A stretch of 64,000 bases of DNA from Rhynchopus sp. YZ270_cl-10 (lineage: Eukaryota > Euglenozoa > Diplonemea > Diplonemida > Diplonemidae), in assembly GCA_964035575.1 (NCBI GenBank), contig OZ037839.1, positions 1,315,220 to 1,379,219 on the forward strand, written 5' to 3'. Shown here piece after piece: positions 9,198 through 19,427 of this stretch. Positions within the stretch are counted from its first letter, which is position 1, and every line of letters starts with the position of its first letter. Both the position numbers and the translations under genes were made by a program. The notes beneath the pieces are model-generated. The model saw only the letters and a list, made by a program, of their open reading frames with translations, searched no databases and had not been told where the DNA came from.

Positions 9198-12158
9198 CAC
9201 GGATGCTGCCAGATCTGGCCAGATCTCCAGATCTGGGCCGCCCAGATCTGGCCAGATCTGGAAAATTTTTTTTTTTTTTTGAAAAAAAAAATTTTCCCAG
9301 ACGTCCCAGATCTGGCCAGATCTGGCCAGATCTGGCCAAATCTGGGAGATCTGGGACGTCTGGGAAAATTTTTTTTTCCAGGTACCCCAATGACATAACG
9401 AAGTATCGCTTGAAGTACCGTTCAATATACGTTGCTCGTGTGTGCAAGTTACGAAGTAGGACACACAAGGTATATCAAACGATAAATCAATCAGATAAAA
9501 CGTTACATCATCGGAAAATTGTTGGCACCGCCGCCCTGTCTTCGTATTTATTACGTCGACAGGCCAAACAGCGTTGGGCTCAGAAGAAGCAGTGCAAAAC
9601 ACTGGGGATCAACATGAGAACCAACTCCCAACAACACAGGCTACCGAAGTAGCAGGTGGGGTGTTGCGGGTGTTTGGGGTGAAAGAAAATCGATTTTGGT
9701 AAGTTCCAGCAGAAAATTCTTAAGTTTGCACAATTGAGAAGGGTGTTACCACTGCCTAATAAACTTCGAACATGTGAACCGGTAAGGTCGAGAAGGGTGG
9801 ACACGGCATACAAGTACAAGTACAAGTAAGACGTACCTTCTACAAAGGCTGAATTCGCAATTCTTAAGGGATTGAATTCAGCCCCCACGTGGTGTTTTTG
9901 AGAAAATCATTCCATGGTATACAGCTAATGGTTCCCGAAGAATGATTCGCCCCTCCTCGTTCATGCAAACTTAAGAAAATTCTGAAGTAACTACAACCTG
10001 GCGTGCGGGTACAGATGCATTGCTTTGTTCTTTCCTCAAAGTCATGTGTGATCTCTCGGGTCTGTACTAAAGTCAGTGTTTAGATAAGCATCCACTTGAC
10101 TCGTTCTAACAACCGTCGAAATCTAGAACAAAACAATACACTGCCCCTTCTCACACCAAGCCGCCATGCTTCAAGAGCATGCCCTGGGCAAAAATTACTC
10201 TGACAAAAATTGGTTTTCTGGGGGAACGCAATATTTTCTTGTGCCTAGTCCTCCGCAAGAGCAGAGGACAGACTTTCCGGATCCCGAAGTCGAATTTCTT
10301 GCACTAGCTATGCTCCCTGGGCTAAATGGCTATAGCAGTGACTGACTAAGAGTTTCATAATAATTAGGGTGGTCTATGGGGTGGGTTAATGGAAAAGTTG
10401 GTATATAAACCCGACTTTTACGATCGCCACCTGGTTTTGAAATAATTGCACCAGCTCTTCCGTCGGCACTGCTTCGCAGTCACGATGAAGGGTCGTCGGT
10501 TCGGGTACCTGTTAAGAGAAATTGAATGTAAAAGTAGAGACTACAACAAAAAAAACAAACAAGAAGCCGCGCCGTACCCCTTAAACGTAAAAGTGACATT
10601 TTTGTTGACAAAAAAAAAAAAAAAAATAGCTAAAAAAATAGCGGACATGTCGAAAAGGGAGAAAACCGGGGGGTTAAAAACATACCTTGCACTCGGCCCA
10701 CTCTCCAGGTACAAAGAACATCACTGCACGACAAACCCACTACTACGATAGAAAATAACTATTTTTTACCAGGTCGTTTTATTGATGAGTGTTTTCTGAG
10801 TGCACACTCAGTGGGGACAAAATGCAACACTTACCGAAAAAATTCTCCAATCGGACAAAAACCTTTCTAAACACCCAAAAAAAAACACCTCAGTCCACAT
10901 CCGCTGGGGTCGCGAGATGGAAATATATGGTTTTACAGCTTTTAGGGGGTCTAGCGTGGGTCCCAGATGCATTTTGCAACGGGTCTGTGTGTGCCTCAAC
11001 CGCTTCACAGTACCCTTTTTTGTAACTGAAAACGACGCATCCTGTACCTAAGTGCACTGAAGCCTTGCTTGCGTCCTCCTTCGTGGTTTTGGGCGTTCGC
11101 ACGCGAGAATCATTATCGCATTCTCACATGTAATTCTCGCATCACGGAGAGGATTTTAGCGTCACGTGACCACAAAAAAAGTGCACAAAATTAGTTTGGT
11201 CAAAAATCACCTTGCACTTGTGAAGGAATTGCTAAGGAAATGTGAAATATGCGTGTTTTGGTACACAAAAGTGCGTTTTGGGTGGTTCTGAAGGGTCAAA
11301 ACACCAAAAAAATGCGTTTTTTTGCATTTTTGGTCACCCAAGGACCCACTATTTTGGTTGATATTTTTTTTTTCCCTTTGCGAAAAAATACCCAAAAATC
11401 ACGGCTATAAAAACGCTAAGGAAAAATCGATATTCATTTTTTTGGGCAGAGAAGTGCGTTTTAGGCGCCCACAGATGGTCAAAACATCAAAAATTTTGTG
11501 TTTTTGGCATCTGGACACCCAAGGACCCACTATCAGGGGTGAATTTTTTTTGCCTGAGATTTGCCTTTGCCAAAATCGGAAAAAAAAAATTATGAAGGAA
11601 ATTGCTAAGAAAAAGTCGAAATTGTGGGCCCCTGTAGTGCATATGGCGGTACCCCAGATCGTCAAAACACCCGACTCTTGCGTTTTTTTGCACTTTTTGG
11701 TGCACAAAAACCCTACTCAGGGGTCAAAATTTTCCCGGAAAAATTTTTTTTTTTTTTTGAGATTTTTCAAAAATCGACTTGTCTTTGGTAAAAACCACGA
11801 AATTTCGGGTTCGCAAAACCACGTTTTAGACCCCCACAGATGCTCAAAAGTGCCAAATTTTGCTTTAAATGGCCTCAAATCGTCGAAATTAGCCCTATAT
11901 AGGGGCGAAAAAAAAAATTCGAGAGTCCCTTTCCCTGGGAGACAATAGCCAGAAATCTGAGAAAAAAAAAAAACTGGCCAGATTTCCAGATCTGGCCAGA
12001 TCTGGGGGGTTTTTTTTTTTTTTTGAAAAAAAAATTTTCCCAGATTCCCAGATCTGGCCAGATCTGGCCAGATCTGGAAACAAGATCTCCACATCTGGAA
12101 AACGAGCCAGATCTGGGAAATTGGCCCCCAAATCTGGCCAGATCTGGCAGCATCCGTG
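9198..12158. mobile_element. 2.96-kb TIR element with CCAGATCTGG clusters at both ends
   Basis: Flanked by GTATAA (9192-9197 and 12159-12164). Ends are CACGGATGCTGCC at the left and GGCAGCATCCGTG at the right, continuing into arrays of the 10-bp palindrome CCAGATCTGG (9210-9360; 11970-12150) broken by T/A runs. The interior has no convincing gene: frames at 9580-9888 and 10446-10751 lack family character. Superfamily unassigned; a 6-bp duplication is unusual. Confidence 0.75.
11265..11890. repeat. Degenerate tandem repeat, period near 180 bp
   Basis: Blocks near 11270, 11453, 11635 and 11820 share TGCGTTTT, GGTCAAAACA, TTTTTGCA, CACCCAAGGACCCACTAT and a T run. They lie inside the 2.96-kb element. 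The long + frame (11322-11948) is repeat-derived. Confidence 0.45.
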
Positions 12159-12373
12159 GTATAAGCTTGGATTTTGGATTTTTTCCAGAATTAGGTTTTT
12201 TGAAAAAATTTTTTTTTGGTGGGGTTATAGACAAGGTTTTATATAGGAATTTTTTCCTGAACTGAGGATTCATTTTTTCCCACCCACCCACCCAAAATAA
12301 AAGTTGTTTTTTCGGCTGGGGCCAGTTGTGGTGTGCCTTGAACCCCCTTGGCTGTAAACCCAATTGATAGCAA

Positions 12374-12660
12374 TTCGTGCACCAGGCACACGTGGTACAC
12401 GAATTGTATGTAGCCAGTACATTTATAACAAAGAAAGGGCGGTCATGGCACCCAAAGGTTCCTAGCGAAGCCACGGTACGCAACATTTCAAAAAATTGCG
12501 CTCATAATCGCACATTTTTACAGCCGAACTATGTCAGGGAAGGGTGGGTTGCAATCTTGCGCCGCAGGCGCACGGTACGCTACTTTTATAATTTCGCCAT
12601 GATACATGCTTCCTTTTCCTTCGGTGTTTGACCAATTGAGTCGCGTTCTGGCTGTGACGG
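12374..12660 (+). repeat. Dispersed repeat 'KPRYATF', copy 1
   Basis: Contains GCGAAGCCACGGTACGCAAC and GCGCCGCAGGCGCACGGTAC about 100 bases apart. Related copies: 30370-30625 (+), 54755-54920 (+), 17540-17700 (-). The copies also share CCTTTTCCTTCGGYGTTTGACCA at the end. All have short open frames without resemblance to a protein family. Confidence 0.5.
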
Positions 12661-12947
12661 GGGTGTGGGTAGGGTGTTGGTCGGGGCCTTGCGTTTCATA
12701 GTGTTAATAAATGTATGCAATGTTCTGGGGGGAATTTATGTGGGGTGCAAAATTATGATTCCCTGATTTTGAGTTTTTTGGGGAGTTTAAGCTCTCGCCT
12801 CGACGTGGTAACCTCACTCAGTAGTTTTTGATGAGTCCAAAGTGCCTGAACCCCTTCTGAGAGCCTTTTTTTTTTTTTTTTTTTTTTCCCCGAAAAATTT
12901 CAGAGTTAGGTTTTTGAACCTAATTCTGAGTACCAAGCTAATACCCT

Positions 12948-13217
12948 GTTTTGGTTCCCTATTTGACTCCGGCGATGGGAGCATTCACTACACTGACTTT
13001 CGAATAAGTCTTTTTGCTAGTGATCTTTTATTTTGTATCTTTTTGTTTGCCTTTTCTCTTGTTGCGGCAGTCCTCTCTACTCTCCCCTGCCACCCCCGTT
13101 CCCATCCCGATTACAAAGCCTCCCGAAGGGGAATTTAACATAACACAAACGTGGTCCTCACCCCCTTGCTTGTTCCTCCTTCAACTTTCCCCCCCAACCC
13201 ACCACAGTCCCCAACAG
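12948..13217 (+). pseudogene. Orphan leader of a propeller gene
   Basis: Matches 15530-15786, the leader immediately before the beta-propeller CDS, up to and including the CAACAG acceptor-like end. Beyond that base the sequence is unrelated and no propeller coding sequence follows. It is thus a duplicated 5' leader without its gene. Confidence 0.65.
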
Positions 13218-13826
13218 AAATTTTTGTGTTTTTAAAAATGTTTTCCTGGCATGTTTTTGAGGTGTTTTTATGGGACATTTGTAACTATCTGGGCTCCCGG
13301 AGTGACTTTTCGGCTACTTTTCACGAAAAACCCGACCCAGAATGTGATTACAAGCTTGCGATATTGCTGGGATGGGTATGGGGTGGGTATTTTCGGACCT
13401 GTTTTTTGACCTTAAAGCACCAAAAAAAACGGCCAAAAAAAGTACCCAAAGTGTGCAAAACAGGTCGGTACAAACTCACAGGGCATCCCTGGGGCAGTTT
13501 TGTGCCCAAGCAGCTGTCATGATGTCGGAATTTTACAGTTTTTTTTGATTTTTTTCACAAAAACTGCCATTTTACCCAACATGGGATTTTTTTTTTGCAT
13601 TTTATCATATTCTGAGTTGCCCTTATCATGGATTTTCGGGTCACGGGGCGTTTCTGACCCACTTCTGGGGTGTTTTCCGACCGGAGGTGGCCTGGAAATG
13701 GCCCAAAATAATGTGAGAGGTTAATACGAGAACATTTTATATATGTGTCAGCGCCTGCGTCCCAGAGGCGTTTGCACTATCAACTTCACTTTTATAAGGG
13801 AGCCCCCTAACCCCCCCTTCTACACT
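13218..13826. other. Spacer before opine dehydrogenase copy 2
   Basis: T- and A-run rich and unrelated to the spacer before copy 1. A pyrimidine-rich stretch (CCCCCTAACCCCCCCTTC) leads directly into the ATG. The frame 13151-13522 has no family resemblance. Confidence 0.35.
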
Positions 13827-15044
13827 ATGGTTCAGGTGACTATCTGTGGCGGCGGCAATGCGGCCCATGCTATGTGTGCTGACCTTTCATCCCGCGGACA
13901 CCGTGTCAACATGTACATGCCCTTCAGCGATGAGGCTGCACGCTTCAAGGCAGGACTGAAGAAGCATGGAGGGCTCCGCATCAAGTACTCCCAGACGGGG
14001 AAGACGTTTGTGGCGCACCCTGCTTGCGTCTCCACCGATCCAAAGGAGGCACTCGCACGGTCGAAGTATGTGTTCATCCCGCTTCCAGTGTTTGCACATC
14101 TTCCGACTTTGAGGGGTATTGTGCCTCACGTTGCTGAAGATGCCGTGATTGTTGCACTCCCTGCAACTGGGGCGTTTGATTGGACTGCAGAAAAGGTGTT
14201 CGCGGAGTGCGGACGGCGTGTGCACATTGCAGGGCTTTCTTCTCTGCCGTATGTGACACGTACGTCGGTGTATGGATCAGAGGTGGAGCTCTTTGGAGTA
14301 AAGGAGATCGTCGGGATAGCGACCGCGCCGTGCAACCTCGCACACGAGGTGGCATCGGATCTGCAGAACATTTTGCGGTTCAAGATCGATGAGTTCCCCT
14401 CCTTCCTTGCGCTCACCTTGACCCCAACCAACCCCATCATGCACACCGGACGTATGTATGGCATGCTCGTCGCCAGCAAAGAAGGCTACTGGCGGAACCG
14501 TGTTGGGGGATTCAAAAGCAACCCGAAGTTTTATGACGACTGCGACGACGTTTCCGACGAATGGTTGCACAAACTTGACAACGAAAACCAGGCGATTGTG
14601 CGGAAGATGGAAGAGCTTGCGCCAGGCTGCATCGCGGGCAGGGTGGAGACAATCAACAGGTATTTGCAGCGGACCTACGGCGCGCAGATCACAGATTCTA
14701 CTACCGGCGGGTCTTGCTACAGAACTAACATCGCATTCAAGGGCCTTGGCTCACCCATGTACCAGGTCGCAACCGACTATTGGGTGCCCGACTTCAAGAG
14801 CCGCTACTTCACAGAGGACATTCCGTGTGGCCTGCTTGCCAACCGAGGTCTTGCCGAGCTTCTGGGTGTCCCCACGCCACACATGGACACCGTCATTGAG
14901 TGGGCGCAAAGGGAGATGGGCAGGAAATGGCTTGTCAACGGCAAGGTCAACCCCAAAGAACTCCCGCAGACGACCCCGCAGGCTGCAGGGCTAACAAAGG
15001 AGGACGTTGTGAGCATGTACCAGGTGCAAAAGGGGAAGTTGTAA
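13827..15044 (+). CDS. Opine dehydrogenase, copy 2
   Basis: 405 residues, differing from copy 1 at 13 positions (about 97% identical), with the same Rossmann loop GGGNAAHAM and catalytic-His block NPIMHTGRMYG. Differences cluster near residues of 76-80 and 140-150 and around NRYLQRTYG; none touches the motifs, so both copies are probably active. Identity with copy 1 begins about ten bases before the ATG and runs through the 3' region, so this is a segmental duplication. The next gene downstream is the propeller protein, whose leader also exists behind copy 1. Confidence 0.9.
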   Translation: MVQVTICGGGNAAHAMCADLSSRGHRVNMYMPFSDEAARFKAGLKKHGGLRIKYSQTGKTFVAHPACVSTDPKEALARSKYVFIPLPVFAHLPTLRGIVPHVAEDAVIVALPATGAFDWTAEKVFAECGRRVHIAGLSSLPYVTRTSVYGSEVELFGVKEIVGIATAPCNLAHEVASDLQNILRFKIDEFPSFLALTLTPTNPIMHTGRMYGMLVASKEGYWRNRVGGFKSNPKFYDDCDDVSDEWLHKLDNENQAIVRKMEELAPGCIAGRVETINRYLQRTYGAQITDSTTGGSCYRTNIAFKGLGSPMYQVATDYWVPDFKSRYFTEDIPCGLLANRGLAELLGVPTPHMDTVIEWAQREMGRKWLVNGKVNPKELPQTTPQAAGLTKEDVVSMYQVQKGKL

Positions 15045-15735
15045 AAAAAAGGTGGGGTGTTTCTTCTTTGTGGATTTAGAAAAAGCAAGGGTACTTCTGT
15101 AGCACCCTCCATTCCATTTTTTTCGTAAGAAAATACTGTATGAAATAATTCTTTGTGGATTTAGAAGAGAGAAAAAAACGTCTCAAATTCCTGGTTTTAT
15201 TTTGATTTTTTTTTATACCTTCTATTCAGTATACGCGACTATCTCTTTTAACTCATCTATGAGCAAGAAATACACAGTGAAACACGCAATCGGGTGTCTA
15301 CACTACTACAAGCAAGTTTTTCAGAATACTAAAAATTGGGTTTTCAGTGAGAGACCTACGTCTGCCGATGAACGGTGAGGCGTTGGCAGTATCGAACCCT
15401 CTCTTTTTTTTGAAAACTTGGTTGTTTTTAGTGTACACATCCCGAGGCAGAGCTTCCACTATATTAAACGCTTGAAAGCAGCTGTTAATGAGCACTTTTT
15501 TTTGTTTTTTTGTTTTTTTTTGGTTCCCTATTTGACGCGATGGGAGCATTCACTACACTGACTTTCGAATAAGTCTTTTTGCTAGTGGTCTTTTATTTTG
15601 TATTTTATTTTGTTTGTCTTTTCTCTTGTTGCGGCAGTCCTCTCCCCTCTCCCCTGCCACCCCCCGTTCCCATCCCGATTACAAAGCCCCCCCGAAGGGG
15701 GATTTAACATAACACAAACGTGGTCCTCACCCCCT
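15045..15735. other. 3' region of opine dehydrogenase copy 2
   Basis: Holds the counterpart of the region behind copy 1 without transposons: joining 9188 to 12958 reproduces the order seen here at about 15521-15536. It includes an H6 stem-loop at 15277-15303. A GTTTTT-rich tract lies at 15497-15521. Confidence 0.5.
15277..15303 (+). ncRNA. Stem-loop family H6, copy b
   Basis: GTG-A-A(A)-CAC against GTG-T-CT-A-CAC. Near-identical to copy a because the locus is duplicated, so it adds no independent support. Confidence 0.4.
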
Positions 15736-15786
15736 TGCTTGTTCCTCCTTCAACTTCCCCCCCCTCCCAACCCACATACCCAACAG
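15736..15786 (+). promoter_or_regulatory. Putative trans-splice acceptor of the propeller gene
   Basis: Long pyrimidine tract ending in CCCAACAG, ten bases before ATG 15797. The same tract ends the orphan leader at 13217. Confidence 0.45.
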
Positions 15787-15796
15787 GAACCTATTC

Positions 15797-16918
15797 ATGA
15801 TGAGAGCAGCAGTGCTTTTTGCGGCAGTGAGCTGTGCCTTGGCGCAGGACTTGCAGGTTGTGTGGAACGTGACTGTCGATGAGAAGGGCCTGACGAGTGT
15901 ACCCTTTTGGCACGTCCATGTTGAGGACGACGTGGCGCTGGTCTCTGTACAGGAGTACCCGAATGTGAACGTATCGCGGGTCGACCTTGCAACGGGTGCA
16001 CGGACGGGGTCTGTTCTGGGCTCTGCCGCAGGCACGTACGAGATGGACATCGACGCAGCTGGGGAGCTCTTCGCGATGTACAACGCATTCGGCAACCCAT
16101 GCCTGTACCGCACCAGCACCTTGCAGCAGCTCTGGTGTGCAAAGCAGGTGTGCAATGCCGACACGAAGTGCGCGTTTGCGCTGGGAGCCGGCATCTTCGT
16201 CTATGTGCACGGCACCACCGTTGTCGGGGTGCAGGCAAAGCCACACCCGGGTGAGGCCATTTGGGAGACGACACTGTCCGGCGCCATGGCAGGCAGCACA
16301 ATCACTGTGTCGATGGGCAAGATGTTGCTTGCCGTTGCAACCACCAACCAAGTGTACACATTAAACCTCGACACAGGTATCGTTGCATACACGACGCAAG
16401 AAGTCAGTGTCATCAGCGAGAAGTTTGCCTTCGACAGCAGTGACAACCTCATTGCGTGCCAAGGCTTCTTCGGGCACTCCTTCTTGGTCCTCTCTCCACA
16501 CGGTGAGGTCATCATGAACTACACATCCGAAGCAGGCAAGACAGTCTCGGCCGTCTACATGATGCCCGACTCTTCAGTTTACATCACAGAGATCGTCATG
16601 GGCAAGGGGGTGGGCAACAACTACCCTGGACAGATCGTCTCCGTTGACAGCTCCGGGAAGAAGCAATGGACCTGGGGCACCACAAACACCATCGGCGCCC
16701 TGCACCTCATGCCTGATAGGGGGCAACTCTCCTTCGTGACCACCTGGAACTTCAATGTGCTTTCCGCAGCAACTGGGAAGCTCCTCGGTGCAGCCCCTGT
16801 CATGGACTACAGCGAGCCCGGGGCTCCAGCTGACGACGGCAAGGGGAATGGTATTTTCGGTTCATGGATCATCGGCTCCACAGCGCAATTCAACGTGGTG
16901 TCTGTGAAGCTGCCGTGA
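15797..16918 (+). CDS. Secreted PQQ-like beta-propeller protein
   Basis: 373 residues. N-terminal signal peptide MMRAAVLFAAVSCALA, cleavage likely before QDLQVVW. The rest consists of repeated blades with alternating small and aromatic residues: IFVYVHGTTVVGVQA, VYTLNLDTGIVAYTT, IVSVDSSGKKQWTWG, FNVLSAATGKLLG. This is the pattern of PQQ-like/YVTN propellers. No catalytic motif is evident; the fold usually binds protein or ligand, here outside the cell or in the secretory lumen. ATG 15797 or the adjacent 15800 could start. A duplicate of its leader, but not of the gene, lies at 12948-13217. No membrane anchor is seen at the C-terminus. Confidence 0.7.
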   Translation: MMRAAVLFAAVSCALAQDLQVVWNVTVDEKGLTSVPFWHVHVEDDVALVSVQEYPNVNVSRVDLATGARTGSVLGSAAGTYEMDIDAAGELFAMYNAFGNPCLYRTSTLQQLWCAKQVCNADTKCAFALGAGIFVYVHGTTVVGVQAKPHPGEAIWETTLSGAMAGSTITVSMGKMLLAVATTNQVYTLNLDTGIVAYTTQEVSVISEKFAFDSSDNLIACQGFFGHSFLVLSPHGEVIMNYTSEAGKTVSAVYMMPDSSVYITEIVMGKGVGNNYPGQIVSVDSSGKKQWTWGTTNTIGALHLMPDRGQLSFVTTWNFNVLSAATGKLLGAAPVMDYSEPGAPADDGKGNGIFGSWIIGSTAQFNVVSVKLP

Positions 16919-17995
16919 TAAAGCGGGAAAATAAAGGTGTCAAAAATCCCAAAGCTAACAACTGTGCTTTTTTGTGTTCTCAGTGTGCTCCCGTGTGTTT
17001 ATATATCTTTTTTTAATTCAGAAGAGGTGAGAGGGGGTAAGCAGCAATGCTTCCCACAGGGGGAGAGGAAGCGGAGCTAAAAAGCCTTGACTATTCCTTT
17101 GTAAAACCAACGATACAAAAAACAGTGTTTCCCACGGTGAGATTTTGGGGTGAGAAATCTCACAAAAAAAAAAAAAAAAAAAAAGTGAGGTGAGAAATCT
17201 CACCTGCGGGGAAAAAAAAAAAAAAAAAAAATCATGGTTGAACCACGGGAGTACCATGGAACTGGGTTGCTGACCGCACCATCCAGGCTGTACCTCAATT
17301 TTTTTTTGCCTGCGGCGCCATTTTCCCTTTTTTGCTCCGCAAAAAAGGGTTGGGTGTGTGACTATGTGCTGTAAAAAGATAGATTTTTACACTGTACCCT
17401 AATTTTTTTTCGCCTGCGGCGCCATTTGTTTGATTTTTTTTTGCTCCGCAAAAATCCCTATGTTCCCAATGTCCCTGGTCAGCAGTGCTGAAAAAATTTT
17501 GGGCACAAAAACAAGCTGACCCCCCAATCTTCCAACGACAGTGACATTTATGTCAACAATTTTTAGAAATGTCGCGTACCGTGGCTTCGCTTGGGTGCCA
17601 TGCCTGCCATGACTGCCGTTTATTTTGTAAATGTACTGAGTTTACTGATAATTCGTATACCACGTGTGCCTGGTGCAAATATCAATGAAGTGCCGAACTC
17701 CGAGAAATTCTCACATTCCGCCGGAGGCCCCCAACTTGAGCTAAGGTGGGGACCCGGGCGCGCGAAGCGCGCCCGGGCTCGCCACACCTATGCAAAAACC
17801 CGCAAAACCGCAAAATCTCACCTATTTTCAGAGTTAGGTGAGATGCTGGGAAACACTGACAAAAAAAAAAAAAAAAATGTATTTTTTTTTCGAGGTGGTG
17901 GTGATGAGTGGCTTCTAAAAAATTGGTTTTTTTTCCTTCTTTTTTTTGATAAATTGTTGGAGTAGTGTAGTTGCCTCGGTTGTGTCGCCACATTT
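16919..17995. repeat. Spacer with dispersed repeats, no gene
   Basis: 17150-17215 has GTGAGAAATCTCAC palindromes separated by A runs. 17230-17490 is the reverse complement of about 48320-48600 (GCCTGCGGCGCCATTT and TTGCTCCGCAAAA blocks occur twice). 17540-17740 is a - strand copy of the repeat at 30300-30450. 17948-17999 holds an H6-like stem-loop on the - strand, the only minus-oriented copy recognised. Confidence 0.5.
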
Positions 17996-18061
17996 GTGCA
18001 ATTCTCGTGCTCTTCCTTACCCAACAACCCACCCGCAGAGATACATCAAGAGACACATAAA
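17996..18061 (+). promoter_or_regulatory. Leader with acceptor-like site of LRR gene
   Basis: CTCTTCCTTACCCAACAACC followed by CACCCGCAG at 18031-18039, 22 bases before ATG 18062. This leader differs from the TTCTCAACACC-type leader of the other family members. Confidence 0.4.
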
Positions 18062-19060
18062 ATGGAACTGACTATCGAGGGCTTGGGGAAGGACTTCGTG
18101 ATTGAGGTGGGTGAGAACGACACAACGGAGACAATGCGGCAGAAGGTGGCGTCTGCAACAGGGTTGTGCGAAAACAGCTTCCGCATGGGCTTCGGAGGGA
18201 AGGAGGAAGGAGAGGACATCACAGAACTGAGTGCTGGAGACACAGTCGTGTTGACGAAAACGATGAAGTACGAAGCCATATCAGCTCTTCATGCATTGGG
18301 TGAGACAAACATCACAGCAGAAAGGTTGCAGCAGGTGGAGGATCCGAAGGTGGCCAGCTTGCTTCTTCAGGCAGAAGTTGCGACTGAGATTCCAGAAGAC
18401 TTCTTCTCAGGTAGTGACGTAACGCGCATTGGTTTCAGTTGCGTACCCAATGTGGATGACAACTGTGGCATCACACTGCACCTGCCTGCATTACCCTGCG
18501 TCACCACGATTGGTGACTTTTTTCTCTCCTACTGCGAAGCGTTGTCGGAAGTGGACCTGACCGGCCTGCAAGCAGTCACCGCGATTGGTTACTGGTTTCT
18601 CTACAGCTGCACATCGTTGTCGAAAGTCGACCTGCCCGGCTTGCAATCAGTCACCACGATTGGTGACTTTTTTCTCTCCTACTGCGAAGCGTTGTCGGAA
18701 GTGGACCTGACCGGCCTGCAATCAGTCACCACGATTGGTGCCGATTTTCTCTCCTCCTGCGAAACGTTGTCGGAAGTAGACCTGACCGGCCTGCAAGCAG
18801 TCACCACGATTGGTGCCAATTTTCTCTACGGCTGCACAACTTTATCGAACGTAGACCTCACAGGCCTGCAATCAGTCACCACGATTGGTAACTGTTTTCT
18901 CTACGGCTGCACAGCCTTGTCGGAAGTGGACCTCTCAGGCCTGCAAGCAGTCACCACGATTGGTGATGATTTTCTCTCCGACTGCCCATTGTCGAAAGTC
19001 GACGGAAGGGACAAGTGTAGCAACGTTGTACGCAGCAGACTAGGTGACGTTGGTTTTTAG
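18062..19060 (+). CDS. Ubiquitin-like/LRR protein, short type, 6 repeats
   Basis: 332 residues. Residues 1-67 form a ubiquitin-like domain (MELTIEGLGKDFVIEVGEND ... ELSAGDTVVLTK) without a C-terminal di-glycine, so it is a fixed module rather than a conjugated modifier. Residues of about 70-145 are a linker/cap (LHALGETNITAERLQQVEDP). Then come six full 25-residue LRRs of DLTGLQ.VTTIG type and the family tail VDGRDKCSNVVRSRLGDVGF. No signal peptide, so intracellular. The start was chosen over an upstream frame because all paralogues begin MEL at this point. The likely role is a protein-binding adaptor in a ubiquitin-related setting (inference); the partner is unknown. Confidence 0.8.
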   Translation: MELTIEGLGKDFVIEVGENDTTETMRQKVASATGLCENSFRMGFGGKEEGEDITELSAGDTVVLTKTMKYEAISALHALGETNITAERLQQVEDPKVASLLLQAEVATEIPEDFFSGSDVTRIGFSCVPNVDDNCGITLHLPALPCVTTIGDFFLSYCEALSEVDLTGLQAVTAIGYWFLYSCTSLSKVDLPGLQSVTTIGDFFLSYCEALSEVDLTGLQSVTTIGADFLSSCETLSEVDLTGLQAVTTIGANFLYGCTTLSNVDLTGLQSVTTIGNCFLYGCTALSEVDLSGLQAVTTIGDDFLSDCPLSKVDGRDKCSNVVRSRLGDVGF

Positions 19061-19351
19061 GGGCAGTAGAGTGGGAATTGGGGTGTTAGGATTATTGGGT
19101 GTGTTTGGGCGGGTGGTGGAGGTAGGTAACACAAATGGATGGCCTTCACCTTGCCACCGGTTCATTTCACTCCACCCTTGAAATGAGACTCTCAGTTCTT
19201 CCTCACAGCAGCTTTTTGAATACGCGGGTTTTCGATGTTTTTTTCGTGTCTTTTGGAGGTTTCACGTAAGAGAGAGAGAGAGAGGATGGATACGGTGGAC
19301 AAAGAGAGGACGACAGCAAAATAGCGAATGGGGGGTATTTCATTTTGTTTC
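19061..19351. other. Common 3' region of the LRR family
   Basis: GGGGTGTTAGGATTATTGGG..., CACCGGTTCATTTCACTCC, a GA repeat (AGAGAGAGAGAG) and GGGGGGTATTTCATTTTG recur behind other LRR genes (21190-21425, 22804-23100, 26574-26875). Probably a shared 3' untranslated region. Confidence 0.5.
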
Positions 19352-19406
19352 TATTTTGTTGTATCTTGCCTCCCTCCTCCTCCTTCTCAACACCACCCCA
19401 CAACAG
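19352..19406 (+). promoter_or_regulatory. Putative trans-splice acceptor (family leader)
   Basis: TATTTTGTTG then TCCCTCCTCCTCCTTCTC and ACCCCACAACAG, ending 21 bases before ATG 19428. The same leader precedes 22027, 23639 and 25647. In frame it would read LYLASLLLLLN, which mimics a hydrophobic signal. Confidence 0.5.
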
Positions 19407-19427
19407 AGCAACACTTCACTCGAAACA

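Larger units (their letters stand above)
9189..12947. mobile_element. TIR transposon with 10-bp target duplication, host of a nested element
   Basis: GTTTTGGTTC occurs on both sides (9179-9188, 12948-12957). The element's left end is AGGGTATAA plus the sequence resuming at 12165 (GCTTGG); its right end, reverse-complemented, reads AGGGTATTAGCTTGG. So the intact element was about 792 bp with a 15-bp terminal repeat, later opened by a 2.96-kb insertion. The empty site survives as GGTTCCCTATTTGAC near 15521-15536 in the paralogous copy. The 10-bp duplication suggests the Mutator-like range, but no transposase is present. Confidence 0.8.

Noticed and set aside
12377-12631. 84-residue frame containing EGWVAILRRRRTVRYF as a gene
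   Set aside because: It belongs to a dispersed repeat whose copies do not keep one frame.
19356-19427. Hydrophobic N-terminal extension LYLASLLLLLN as a signal peptide of LRR proteins
   Set aside because: It is encoded by the CCTCCTCCTCC pyrimidine leader, is not preceded by an ATG in most copies, and is replaced by another leader in the 18062 gene.
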